From assembly GCA_022568115.1 (NCBI GenBank), contig JADFFP010000011.1:1-11505 (forward strand): a stretch of 11,505 bases of DNA. Direction: 5' to 3'. The translations under genes and the position numbers were made by a program. A model generated the notes under the pieces. The model worked only from the letters and a program-made list of their open reading frames with translations, was not told the DNA's origin and did not search any database. Positions 1 to 5,980 of the stretch are shown here, piece by piece. Each line of letters begins with the position of its first letter. Positions within the stretch are counted from its first letter, which is position 1. Source of the DNA: Pseudomonadota bacterium (GTDB lineage: Bacteria; Pseudomonadota; Alphaproteobacteria; Sphingomonadales; SMXR01).

Positions 1-708
1 CATCACCCCAATGCGAAAATATTCGAGGTCATCCAGGCGGCTTCGGCGGTGAGGGATTTGGCGGCGGGCAAGATCACGCTGGTCGCGCCGTACCTGCCCT
101 ATATGCGCCAGGACAAGGTGTTCCGGAAGGGCGAAGCGCTCAGCCAAAAAATATTTGCCGGGGTTATATCACCCTGGATCGACAGGCTGATCACGGTCGA
201 GCCGCATCTGCACAGAAGCCGCACCATGGAAAGCATTTTTCCCGGCCTCAAGGGGAGCGCGCTGTCCGGGGCGGTTCCGCTGGCGGCTTATTTCAAGGGC
301 CAGGGGATTGAAAAAAACACCCTTGTTATTGGCCCCGATGAGGAGGCCTTCCACATCGCCCGCCCGTTCGCCGAGGCACTTGGTTTGGACTGGATCACCG
401 CCCTGAAAAAACGCAGCGGAGACCGGGACATCAAAGTCACCCTTGAAGGCGCAGCCGTGACCGGGCGGCCGGTTTTGATTATCGATGATGTCATCAGCAC
501 CGGCATGACCGTGATCGGTTGCGCGCGGGCGGCGCTGGGGGCGGGGGCGGCCTCGGTCAGCGCCGCTGCGGTCCATGCTCTCTATGATGAGCAAGCGGCC
601 AGGGCCTTCAAAGCCGCCGGAATCGCCCCGGTTATCTCCACCGACAGCATCCCGCATCGCTCCAACGCGGTAGCATTGGCGCCTTATTTTGCGGAGGCTT
701 TGGGCTGA
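1..708 (+). CDS. Ribose-phosphate diphosphokinase (PRPP synthetase) family protein, 5'-truncated by the window edge
   Basis: This family makes 5-phosphoribosyl 1-pyrophosphate from ribose 5-phosphate and ATP in the cytoplasm, for nucleotide, His and Trp synthesis. The frame is already open at base 1, so about 235 C-terminal codons are seen of a protein normally near 300 residues; the GTG at 49 is not the real start. Visible hallmarks are the HHPN stretch at the left edge, APYLPYMRQDKVF (the RQD motif of the ATP site), VEPHLHR (the usual D/P-HLH metal-binding region), KKRSGDRDI, and the PRPP-binding loop VLIIDDVISTGMT near bases 473-511. The PYMRQD and PHLHR forms suggest the divergent PRS-like subfamily often annotated in Alphaproteobacteria rather than the classical purine-pathway Prs, so no symbol is given. 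The stop codon overlaps the next gene's ATG by one base (TGATG), indicating translational coupling. Family is confident; exact substrate is inferred. Confidence 0.85.
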   Translation, partial: HHPNAKIFEVIQAASAVRDLAAGKITLVAPYLPYMRQDKVFRKGEALSQKIFAGVISPWIDRLITVEPHLHRSRTMESIFPGLKGSALSGAVPLAAYFKGQGIEKNTLVIGPDEEAFHIARPFAEALGLDWITALKKRSGDRDIKVTLEGAAVTGRPVLIIDDVISTGMTVIGCARAALGAGAASVSAAAVHALYDEQAARAFKAAGIAPVISTDSIPHRSNAVALAPYFAEALG

Positions 709-1421
709 TGTTCTTCAAGAAGAAAAGCCCGCAAACCTCAGCCCGGAAAGCCGGTGGGATGGACTACACCCTGGTGCGCTCGTCGCGGCGGACGCTTTCG
801 CTGCAGATCAGGGAAGGCGGCGAGTTGGTGGTGCGCGCCCCGCACCGTACTCCTTTGCGGGAAATCGAGGACTGGATTTTCAAAAAACGCAAGTGGATCG
901 AACGCCATCAAAACCGTTTTGAAAAAATCGCCATCAAGGCCCCGGTCTACCGCGACCGGGCCGGACACTTTTACCTTGGGGTGAAGTATCCGCTCCGCAT
1001 CATCAAGGGCGTCCGCCACCGGGCGGAACTTAGGGACGGGGTTATAATCCTGACGCTTCGCGGCGCCCCGGGCCGGGAAAAAATCGAACGGGCGCTCAAG
1101 GCCTGGTATCTCGAAGAGGCCAGGGAGGTTTTCGAAGACCGGCTGTCAAAACTTTTCCCACGGTTTGCCGGGCGCAACCATGATCGGCCGGGGATTAAAA
1201 TCCGCTGGATGAAAAGCCGCTGGGGTTCGATGGGCCGTGAGGGCGTCATGACGCTGAACGCCAAACTGATGCTGAAGGAGACCGGTTTGATCGATTATGT
1301 TATCGTCCACGAACTGTGCCATATGGAGCATATGAACCACGGCCGGGAATTTTCCGCCCTGATGGATCAAATGCTGCCCGGTTGGAAAAAGAAGCGGAAA
1401 ATGTTAAAAGGGGATTTGTAA
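708..1421 (+). CDS. YgjP-like (DUF45) zinc metallohydrolase, M48-type fold
   Basis: A 237-residue cytoplasmic protein of the YgjP/DUF45 family. Members carry a gluzincin-like HExxH zinc site; E. coli YgjP has been reported to act as a UTP pyrophosphatase, others are annotated as M48 family metallopeptidases. The C-terminal half shows the family pattern in order: KSRWGSMG, TLNAKLML, then DYVIVHELCHMEHMNHGREF. H201 and H205 are the zinc histidines, E202 the catalytic acid and H211 the likely third ligand. The usual motif is RWGSC; here the cysteine is methionine, a small deviation. The N-terminal half is basic and beta-rich, with no signal peptide. The ATG overlaps the preceding stop by one base, so it probably depends on translation of the PRPP-synthetase-like gene. 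A role in nucleotide housekeeping would fit that neighbour but is inference. Confidence 0.85.
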   Translation: MFFKKKSPQTSARKAGGMDYTLVRSSRRTLSLQIREGGELVVRAPHRTPLREIEDWIFKKRKWIERHQNRFEKIAIKAPVYRDRAGHFYLGVKYPLRIIKGVRHRAELRDGVIILTLRGAPGREKIERALKAWYLEEAREVFEDRLSKLFPRFAGRNHDRPGIKIRWMKSRWGSMGREGVMTLNAKLMLKETGLIDYVIVHELCHMEHMNHGREFSALMDQMLPGWKKKRKMLKGDL

Positions 1422-1440
1422 AACATCAAAAAACGCAACA

Positions 1441-1507
1441 TTAAGGCCCTCCCTTTTAATCCCGGAAATTTGGTGCTAAAGAGGGCCTTAAGGCTGGCAA
1501 GGGCCTT
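1441..1507 (+). repeat. 11-bp inverted repeat with a competing third arm (possible terminator or attenuator)
   Basis: TTAAGGCCCTC at 1441-1451 is the perfect reverse complement of GAGGGCCTTAA at 1481-1491, leaving a 29-base loop. A further AGGGCCTT at 1500-1507 can pair with the same left arm, and AAGGC at 1490-1494 can pair with GCCTT at 1503-1507, so mutually exclusive foldings are possible. It lies between the YgjP-like and IalB genes. No T-run follows either arm, so it is not a canonical intrinsic terminator. Confidence 0.45.
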
Positions 1508-1516
1508 GATTATAAC
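1488..1516 (+). promoter_or_regulatory. Candidate sigma-70-type promoter for the IalB-family gene
   Basis: TATAAC at 1511-1516 matches the -10 consensus at 5 of 6 positions. At 17-base spacing the -35 position is TTAAGG (1488-1493), a weak match that overlaps the right arm of the inverted repeat. Transcription would begin near 1523, giving a leader of about 30 bases. Weak evidence. Confidence 0.3.
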
Positions 1517-1554
1517 GGGAATTTAAAAACCTTAAACAATAGGGACTTGATACC

Positions 1555-2076
1555 ATGGGTACATTTAATCTTTTCAGCGCCGTGGCGGTTAGTTTTATGG
1601 TCGCCACCACGCCAACCCTCAATGCCCAGGAAGAGGAAGGGACATTCACCCGGCGCGACAATTTCCAGGACTGGCTGTTGACCTGCATCGCGCCGGAGGG
1701 CCGGGAGGTATGCCAGCTCAGCCAGGGAATTGTCAACACCGAGACCAAACAGCGGCTGGCCCGGCTTCAGATCCGCCGCCTGGCGAACGGCACCGATGTC
1801 ATGATCGTCACGCTGCCGCTTGGCGTTGATTTGAGAAAAGGCGCCGGCATCCAGGTTGCCAAGGATCAGTTCATCAACAACCTGACCTATACCATGTGTC
1901 TGGCCGATGGCTGCCGCCTGCAGTTCCCGCTGAACGCCGAGGTTATTACCGCGATGCGCGCCGCCGGTGAGGGACGCCTGGTGTTCGGCCGCCCCAACGT
2001 TGAGCAGAATACCGCCCTGCCGGTCTCGTTCTCCGGCTTTTCCGCGGCCTTTAACGCCTATGTCGCCACCCATTAA
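1555..2076 (+). CDS. Invasion-associated locus B (IalB) family exported protein
   Basis: A 173-residue periplasmic or surface protein of the IalB family (Pfam PF06776), named from Bartonella but widespread in free-living Alphaproteobacteria, where its biochemical role is not settled. Residues 4-24 form a hydrophobic export signal ending near LNA|QE, though it lacks the usual N-terminal Lys/Arg. The mature part shows family features: FQDWLLTC (37-44), a second cysteine at C53 followed by QLSQG, the VTLPLGVDLRKGAG block (85-98), and the cysteine pair C115/C120 in MCLADGC, together suggesting two disulfides. The ATG at 1555 is the only reasonable start, because an in-frame stop sits at 1540-1542; GGGA at 1542-1545 may act as the ribosome site. 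It appears monocistronic. No pathogenicity can be inferred from this family alone. Confidence 0.85.
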   Translation: MGTFNLFSAVAVSFMVATTPTLNAQEEEGTFTRRDNFQDWLLTCIAPEGREVCQLSQGIVNTETKQRLARLQIRRLANGTDVMIVTLPLGVDLRKGAGIQVAKDQFINNLTYTMCLADGCRLQFPLNAEVITAMRAAGEGRLVFGRPNVEQNTALPVSFSGFSAAFNAYVATH

Positions 2077-2091
2077 GGGGGATTTACCACA

Positions 2092-2120
2092 GTCCGCCGT
2101 CGCGTGAAGCTATGGCGGAC
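2092..2120 (+). repeat. Small palindrome downstream of the IalB gene
   Basis: GTCCGCC (2092-2098) and GGCGGAC (2114-2120) form a perfect 7-bp stem with a 15-base loop, 16 bases after the IalB stop. GTCCGCC-type palindromes recur between genes in many alphaproteobacterial genomes. No T-run follows, so it is called a repeat rather than a terminator, although it could stabilise the mRNA 3' end. Confidence 0.4.
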
Positions 2121-2166
2121 ACTCCTGCTTGCAATTCAAGTTTTCTTGGGCCGGATGGGGTAAAGC

Positions 2167-2275
2167 CCGTCTTCGTTTCGCTCTGCTGCACTTCGACGAG
2201 GCATCCGCTTCGTACGCTGCTCCTCATTAATCTCGTCGTAGCTAAATTTTGCCAAGGCAAAATTAGCGAAGACGG
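2167..2275 (-). repeat. 109-bp structured palindromic element abutting the tRNA-Arg 3' end
   Basis: The ends are a perfect 9-bp inverted repeat, CCGTCTTCG (2167-2175) and CGAAGACGG (2267-2275). Inside lie CGACGAG (2194-2200) against CTCGTCG (2232-2238) and a strong hairpin at 2241-2267 with arms GCTAAATTTTGCC and GGCAAAATTAGC. The element ends one base before the encoded CCA of the tRNA, on its downstream side. It could be a dispersed REP-like element or a processing/termination structure for the tRNA transcript. There is no good T-run after the hairpin on the tRNA strand. Confidence 0.5.
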
Positions 2276-2276
2276 A

Positions 2277-2353
2277 TGGTGCGCCCGGCGGGATTCGAAC
2301 CCACGACCCCCAGATTAGGAATCTGGTGCTCTATCCAACTGAGCTACGGGCGC
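2277..2353 (-). tRNA. tRNA-Arg(CCT)
   Basis: Read on the minus strand, a complete 77-base tRNA gene. The acceptor stem is GCGCCCG (from 2353) with CGGGCGC, followed by discriminator A and a chromosomally encoded CCA (2277-2279). The D arm is GCTC...GAGC with loop AGTTGGATA. The anticodon stem is CCAGA/TCTGG with loop TTCCTAA, placing CCT at positions 34-36, which reads AGG arginine codons. The variable loop is five bases, and the T arm is GTGGG-TTCGAAT-CCCGC with one G-T wobble. All stems pair, so it should be functional. Confidence 0.97.
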
Positions 2354-2374
2354 GTCTTGGGATAAGCGGTCCTC

Positions 2375-2403
2375 TATCTATACCGCAAAGGTGCGCCGTT
2401 CAA
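2375..2403 (-). promoter_or_regulatory. Promoter of the tRNA-Arg gene
   Basis: On the minus strand, TTGAAC (2403-2398) and TAGATA (2380-2375) are separated by exactly 17 bases; the overlapping TATAGA (2382-2377) is an alternative -10 at 15-base spacing. Transcription would start near 2368, leaving a short leader before the mature 5' end at 2353. The layout is typical of a tRNA promoter. Confidence 0.55.
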
Positions 2404-2451
2404 CTTTTTTAAGCTTTTTCGCGAACCCCCTTTAATGCTAGCCTTGCCGCC

Positions 2452-3189
2452 ATGAAAGGATGGCTACTATCCGGAGTGATTGTGCTGGTTGCGGCTGTGG
2501 CTGTTGGAGCCGAAGATGCCGGTCTGTTCAATGACCTGGAGTGGACAGAAGTTTCAGATGGAGAGACCATCCGCCTGCTCGGGGTTTTCCCCGCGGCCCT
2601 GCCTGAAGATATCAAGCACGGGTCTTTCAGGGTTCTTTCACCCAAGGATGGGCGCACCCGTTACGGCGAGGTGTTGGCCCATGTGATCATGGCTGATGGC
2701 GCCTGGCTGCAAAATACCCTGGTGTCAGAGGGCCGGGCGATCGTTATGCCGGTTTATGAGCGGGACGATCAGCGGCTTCAGGTTCTGCTTGCCGCCGAAG
2801 ATGCCGCCCGTGAGGCTAAGGTTGGCCTGTGGCGGAAAAGCCCGGTGGTGTGCGCCGATAATGCAAAAAGGGCGTTCGATACTTTTGCCATCATTCAGGG
2901 CCGGATAAAAGAGGCCGCCGATGTGCGCGGCACCATCTACCTCAATTTCGGCGATGATTACCGCAAGGATTTCACCGTCAAGTTCACCAGCAGTTCCTTT
3001 AAGCGGCTGCCCGGGGAAACCAGAGCCCAAATCACCCGGTTAACGGAGGGTATGGAAACTGATACTATGGTCGAGGCCAGGGGCTGGGTGTTTTATTCCG
3101 GCGGGCCGATGATTGAGGTCAAAACCCCGGTCCAGATCCGTTTTCTAGACCAGGCTTTTGGGCTGCAGGAAGAAAGGTGCGGATCATGA
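2452..3189 (+). CDS. Exported thermonuclease-fold (SNase-like) protein, probably catalytically impaired
   Basis: A 245-residue protein with an export signal (residues 1-20, cleavage near VGA|ED) and a degenerate staphylococcal-nuclease-like OB-fold domain. Family signs are SDGETIRLLGV (35-45), P51-E52, RYGEVLAHV (70-78), LVSEGRA, and the terminal helix with AAREAKVGLW. In active SNases the block reads YGR with the arginine catalytic; here that position is E73. R41 and E52 still match the other two key residues. The stretch between E52 and RYGE is also much shorter than usual. A second beta-rich segment follows (about 140-240). I infer a binding or scaffold role rather than robust nuclease activity. 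No Shine-Dalgarno is obvious; TTTAAT at 2431-2436 may be a -10 giving a very short leader. The stop overlaps the next gene by four bases (ATGA), so the two are co-translated. Confidence 0.7.
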   Translation: MKGWLLSGVIVLVAAVAVGAEDAGLFNDLEWTEVSDGETIRLLGVFPAALPEDIKHGSFRVLSPKDGRTRYGEVLAHVIMADGAWLQNTLVSEGRAIVMPVYERDDQRLQVLLAAEDAAREAKVGLWRKSPVVCADNAKRAFDTFAIIQGRIKEAADVRGTIYLNFGDDYRKDFTVKFTSSSFKRLPGETRAQITRLTEGMETDTMVEARGWVFYSGGPMIEVKTPVQIRFLDQAFGLQEERCGS

Positions 3190-4673
3190 CGGGAGCGATT
3201 TACAAAAAACATATTGGAGCATTATTGGCGCTGCTGTTGGTTGGCGCCTGTACCGTCAACCCGGCCACCGGCAAGAAGGAATTTACCCCCTTCATGACCA
3301 CCTCCCAGGAGGCCGCGATCGGCGCCCGGGAGCACCCCAAACTGGTGGCTGAATTTGGCGGAAAATATGAGGATCAGGCCTTGGCTGCTTATGTTGAGGA
3401 AGTTGGCGACCGGCTGGCGGCGGCCTCGGAAATGCCCGGTACCGACTTTTCGTTCACTCTCTTGAACAGCCCTATTGTCAACGCTTTTGCGCTGCCCGGC
3501 GGCTATGTCCATATCTCGCGCGGGCTGATGGCTTACTTCAGTGACGAGGCGGAAATGGCCAGCGTTCTGGGCCACGAGATTGGCCATGTCACTGCCCGGC
3601 ACGCCGCCAACCGCTATAACAAATCTATATTTTTCGGAGGCTTGGCGGCGAGCGCCGGGTGGCTGATCAAGAACCAGGATTTGGCTTCCCTGGTCGGCGG
3701 CGGCGCCCAGCTTTACCTGTTGTCCTATTCCAGAAAACAGGAATCACAGTCTGACGAATTGGGACTCAGATATATGCTGAGGACCACCCATGACCCGATG
3801 GGTTCGGTCCGGATGCTCGAGGCTTTGCAGACGACCGCGGCATATGAAGCCCAAAAACAGGGCCGGGCAGCAGACCAGACGCCCAATTTGTTTCGCACCC
3901 ACCCACTGACCTCAAAGCGTATCGAAGACCAGCAAACGCGCATTGACGCGCTCGACCCCCAGCCCACCACCCGGAACAGAAACCGCGACCGCTATCTTGA
4001 TGCCATTGACGGCATAATGTTCGGCGATGACCCGGCCCAGGGGGTAATCCGCGGCAATGATTTCCTGCATAAAGGGTTCCGGCTGGCCTTTACCGCGCCT
4101 TCCGGTTTCGCCCTGATGAACACCGCCAGCGCGGTGGTTGGCTTAGGCCCCGACGATGTGCGGTTTTTCTTTACCGGCGGCGAAATCTCCCCCAACACCA
4201 CCAACCGCTTTTACCTCGACCAGGCCTGGGCTTCGCTGTTCGAGGGCGATCCGCCGGCGCCTTTGGGAAATATCCGCGCCCTTTCCTCAAGGGGCATGGA
4301 CGGCATTACCGGAATTGCCCGCCTTACATCCGAGGGCGGGGAGCTGGATGTCCGGCTGGTGGCGTGGCGCTATGACGGCGCCCATGCTTATCATTTTGTC
4401 CTCATCACCCCGGCCGCCAGAACCTCAAAATATGCCGCCCGTCTGGGCCAGATGAGCGACAGCTTCAGGAAGCTCTCGGCAAGCGAAGCGGCGGCGATCA
4501 GGCCCCTGAGGATCCGTGTCATAACAGTTCAACCGGGTGATAGCGTCTCATCGCTGGCCGGGCGCATGGAGGTGTGGGAGTACAAGGAAGAGCTGTTCCG
4601 CGCTCTTAACGGGCTTGGTGATGGAGAGACCCTGACATCCGGCCAGCGCGTCAAAATCGTTGTCGAGGGTTAA
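3186..4673 (+). CDS. M48 family metallopeptidase lipoprotein with C-terminal LysM-like domain (BepA/YfgC-like catalytic domain)
   Basis: A 495-residue cell-envelope zinc protease. The start is taken as ATG 3186, overlapping the previous stop (ATGA) with a purine-rich GAAAGG eight bases upstream; GTG 3177 would add three residues. A lipoprotein signal ends in LVGAC with C22 as the lipidated cysteine. The M48 domain carries HEIGH at 130-134 (zinc ligands H130 and H134, catalytic E131) and the third-ligand region QESQSDELG with E186. The family member BepA helps assemble or degrade misassembled outer-membrane beta-barrel proteins. Unlike BepA, no TPR repeats are evident; the tail from about residue 445 reads VITVQPGDSVSSLAGRM...LTSGQRVKIV, a LysM-like fold that may bind peptidoglycan. 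Envelope quality control is inferred from family; the coupled SNase-like protein may be a partner. Confidence 0.88.
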   Translation: MTGAIYKKHIGALLALLLVGACTVNPATGKKEFTPFMTTSQEAAIGAREHPKLVAEFGGKYEDQALAAYVEEVGDRLAAASEMPGTDFSFTLLNSPIVNAFALPGGYVHISRGLMAYFSDEAEMASVLGHEIGHVTARHAANRYNKSIFFGGLAASAGWLIKNQDLASLVGGGAQLYLLSYSRKQESQSDELGLRYMLRTTHDPMGSVRMLEALQTTAAYEAQKQGRAADQTPNLFRTHPLTSKRIEDQQTRIDALDPQPTTRNRNRDRYLDAIDGIMFGDDPAQGVIRGNDFLHKGFRLAFTAPSGFALMNTASAVVGLGPDDVRFFFTGGEISPNTTNRFYLDQAWASLFEGDPPAPLGNIRALSSRGMDGITGIARLTSEGGELDVRLVAWRYDGAHAYHFVLITPAARTSKYAARLGQMSDSFRKLSASEAAAIRPLRIRVITVQPGDSVSSLAGRMEVWEYKEELFRALNGLGDGETLTSGQRVKIVVEG

Positions 4674-4730
4674 AAAACGGGGAGGGATAAAAAAGCCTCA
4701 GGGGTTTCCTAAAGATATTTAAGACACTAG

Positions 4731-4751
4731 ATGCCGGACTAAATCTGGCAT
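4731..4751. repeat. Short palindromic intergenic repeat (GATGCCGGA type)
   Basis: ATGCCGGA (4731-4738) and TCTGGCAT (4744-4751) form an 8-bp stem with one G-T wobble around a five-base loop. Closely similar ATGCCGGA...TCCGGCAT palindromes are scattered between genes in many Alphaproteobacteria. It lies 57 bases past the M48 stop and may serve as that gene's 3' hairpin, but no T-run follows. Confidence 0.5.
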
Positions 4752-4771
4752 GACGATATTAAGAAATGTCA

Positions 4772-4868
4772 CCCTCACCCTAGCCCTCTCCCCTCAAGGG
4801 AGAGGGGACCTCGGCAGAGCACTTCTTTTACTCCCTCTCCCCTCCGAGGGAGAGGGTTGGAGTGAGGG
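4772..4868. repeat. CCCTCTCCC-type palindromic repeat, two copies in inverted orientation
   Basis: Two hairpins occur: CCCTCTCCC/GGGAGAGGG at 4784-4792 with 4798-4806, and again at 4833-4841 with 4848-4856. The outer sequences are also inverted, CCCTCAC at 4772-4778 against GTGAGGG at 4862-4868, so the whole is an inverted pair of one repeat. CCCTCACCC...CCCTCTCCC repeats are well known as dispersed intergenic elements in many Gram-negative genomes. An open frame across it on the minus strand (NPLPRRGEG...) is a by-product of the repeat, not a gene. Confidence 0.7.
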
Positions 4869-4871
4869 GGT

Positions 4872-4901
4872 AAATAAAAAAGCCCAGGCGAACCCGGGCT
4901 T
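4872..4901 (-). terminator. Intrinsic terminator with UUCG tetraloop
   Basis: On the minus strand, arms AAGCCCGGG and CCTGGGCTT form a 9-bp stem with one G-U pair around a TTCG loop, followed by a run of T with a single A. This is a textbook Rho-independent terminator. It is about 290 bases past the carD stop, so it either backs up the terminator nearer carD or ends an unrecognised minus-strand transcript from 4902-5127. Confidence 0.75.
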
Positions 4902-5169
4902 AGGGCCAACGCCCCACTTCCGATGAGGGCTGTGCCACAGCAAAAATCGGTCAGGAATAGGAGAAGGCGGTGAGGATTAGCCAACTATTTGAACCGGTTT
5001 AGACGCCTTCCTGCCCGATTTAGGCGTGGTCCAAATTGGATTGGCCTGATTTCTTCTCAGAATGCGTTAAAATCTTTCAACGATACCCCATATCGTTATC
5101 AACAATTTGCCTGTTCTGAAAAGAAATCAGGGCCAACACAGTTCCACTCGGAAGTGGGGCGTTGGCCCT
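4902..5169. repeat. 268-bp imperfect palindrome: inverted duplication of the carD terminator region, one copy interrupted
   Basis: 4902-4923 is a perfect 22-base inverted match to 5148-5169. Further in, 5041-5062 matches 5114-5136 inverted with one substitution and one extra G. At the centre AACGATA (5079-5085) pairs with TATCGTT (5091-5097). The right half is the carD terminator hairpin; the left half is its inverted copy, split by about 110 bases near 4930-5038. That insert has its own nested inverted repeats: AAATCGG (4944-4950) with CCGATTT (5015-5021), and AAGGCG (4964-4969) with CGCCTT (5004-5009). No target-site duplication was seen. No protein-coding gene is evident here. Confidence 0.65.
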
Positions 5170-5170
5170 G
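5119..5170 (-). terminator. carD transcription terminator
   Basis: On the minus strand, starting 18 bases after the carD stop, CAGGGCCAAC (5170-5161) pairs with GTTGGCCCTG (5137-5128) in a 10-bp stem. The inside folds further as CCACT-TCCG-AGTGG (5157-5144). The sequence ATTTCTTTT follows at once. The strong two-tier hairpin and T-rich tail support intrinsic termination. Confidence 0.65.
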
Positions 5171-5188
5171 TTATCTGAAACTTAGGCT

Positions 5189-5692
5189 TTAAGCCGCGAT
5201 CAGGACCTTTTCCAGCTTGGACATCGCTTCCGCTTCGTCGATGGCCTCAACAGCGGCCAACTCACGGGCCAGCCGGGTGAGTGCCGCTTCATAAATCTGG
5301 CGCTCGGAATAGGACTGTTCGGGCTGGTCATCTTTCCGGAACAGGTCACGGACCACTTCGGCGATTGAGACCAGGCTGCCGGAATTGATCTTGGCTTCGT
5401 ATTCCTGGGCGCGCCGGCTCCACATGGTGCGTTTGACCCGCGCTTTGCCCTTGAGGGTCAAAAACGCCTCATCCAGGGTGGCCTGACTGGAAAGCCTGCG
5501 CATGCCCGAGGCTTCCGCCTTGAGAACCGGAACCCTTAAGGTCATGCGCTCTTTTTCAAAGCGAACCACGTACAATTCCAGTTTTGCACCGGAAATTTCA
5601 CGATTTTCAATTCCAACCACTTTGCCTACCCCGTGCTTGGGGTAAACAACATAGTCGCCATCCGAAAATGGATATTTCTTCTTTTTTGCCAT
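5189..5692 (-). CDS. carD: CarD family transcriptional regulator (CdnL/CarD)
   Basis: A 167-residue cytoplasmic protein of the CarD/CdnL family, which binds the RNA polymerase beta subunit and stabilises open promoter complexes, notably at rRNA and growth-related promoters. The N-terminal RNAP-interacting domain is clear: FSDGDYVVYPKHGVGKVVGIE (about 9-29), then YVVRFEKERMTLRVPV and the conserved GMRRL. The all-helical C-terminal domain (about 75-167) contains KRTMWSRRAQEYEAKINSG and the typical acidic helix end. Length is normal. GAGAAAAGAG just upstream of the ATG may serve as the ribosome site. It lies downstream of fdxA as in many Alphaproteobacteria, but has its own promoter candidate and a long structured leader, so independent control is likely. 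A terminator follows. Confidence 0.95.
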   Translation of the reverse strand: MAKKKKYPFSDGDYVVYPKHGVGKVVGIENREISGAKLELYVVRFEKERMTLRVPVLKAEASGMRRLSSQATLDEAFLTLKGKARVKRTMWSRRAQEYEAKINSGSLVSIAEVVRDLFRKDDQPEQSYSERQIYEAALTRLARELAAVEAIDEAEAMSKLEKVLIAA

Positions 5693-5880
5693 TCCGTCAC
5701 TCTTTTCTCATCTTGCTCTGGTTGTTAGTGTGGCAACCGGACAATTCAGGGACGCAAAAAACTCCAGCAGTGTCACTGAGATTGTGAACCCTGTCCTGAT
5801 ACTTTTCATCAAATCGCGGCCCTTTGGCCGCGGGTATATCCTTTTAGAATTGTGTTTTCGCCACACCAGGCTTCCGCCTA
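5693..5880 (-). other. Structured carD 5' leader with a possible 33-codon ORF
   Basis: If transcription starts near 5881, the leader is almost 190 bases. On the minus strand it contains AGGC-GGAA-GCCT (5879-5868), a short stem with a GNRA loop, and CGCGGCC/GGCCGCG (5832-5826 with 5821-5815) around AAAG. An ATG at 5809 right after the second hairpin opens 33 codons (MKSIRTGFTISVT...) ending at 5708, just 15 bases before the carD ATG. It has no Shine-Dalgarno, so coding is doubtful. Confidence 0.35.
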
Positions 5881-5887
5881 AGTATCT

Positions 5888-5939
5888 ACTATAACACAAT
5901 TTTTTGTAATTTTGTACCCCGGAATAGAAATTTAGTACC
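5888..5939 (-). promoter_or_regulatory. carD promoter with two direct repeats upstream
   Basis: On the minus strand TATAGT (5893-5888) is a good -10. The -35 position at 17-base spacing reads TACAAA, which is poor. GGTACAAAATT (5918-5908) covers that -35, and GGTACTAAATT (5939-5929) lies exactly 21 bases further upstream, so two near-identical sites face the same side of the helix. This suggests binding of an activator. The -10 also touches the left arm of an inverted repeat, AATTGTGTT/AACACAATT (5901-5893 with 5856-5848). Confidence 0.45.
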
Positions 5940-5980
5940 AAACGGCCGGATGCGAGCCGGAGTTTAGCGCATTTTATAAA

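Noticed and set aside
169..657. 162-codon minus-strand frame opposite the PRPP synthetase-like gene
   Set aside because: Shadow of a gene with strong family motifs; its own sequence shows no motif or start signal.
2112..2318. Plus-strand 68-codon frame ending in WCARRDSNPRPPD
   Set aside because: It is the antisense translation of the tRNA-Arg gene plus the adjoining repeat, a well-known false ORF pattern.
4690..4710. Intrinsic terminator directly after the M48 gene
   Set aside because: The possible stem around AAGCC...GGTTT is short and bulged, with no T-run on the plus strand.
4775..4984. Minus-strand 69-codon frame with NPLPRRGEGVKE and LSLEGRGLG
   Set aside because: Produced by the CCCTCTCCC repeat pair; such peptides recur wherever this repeat is present.
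4989..5192. Plus-strand 67-codon frame running into the carD end
   Set aside because: Lies over the palindrome and the carD terminator and overlaps the 3' end of carD; no motif or ribosome site.
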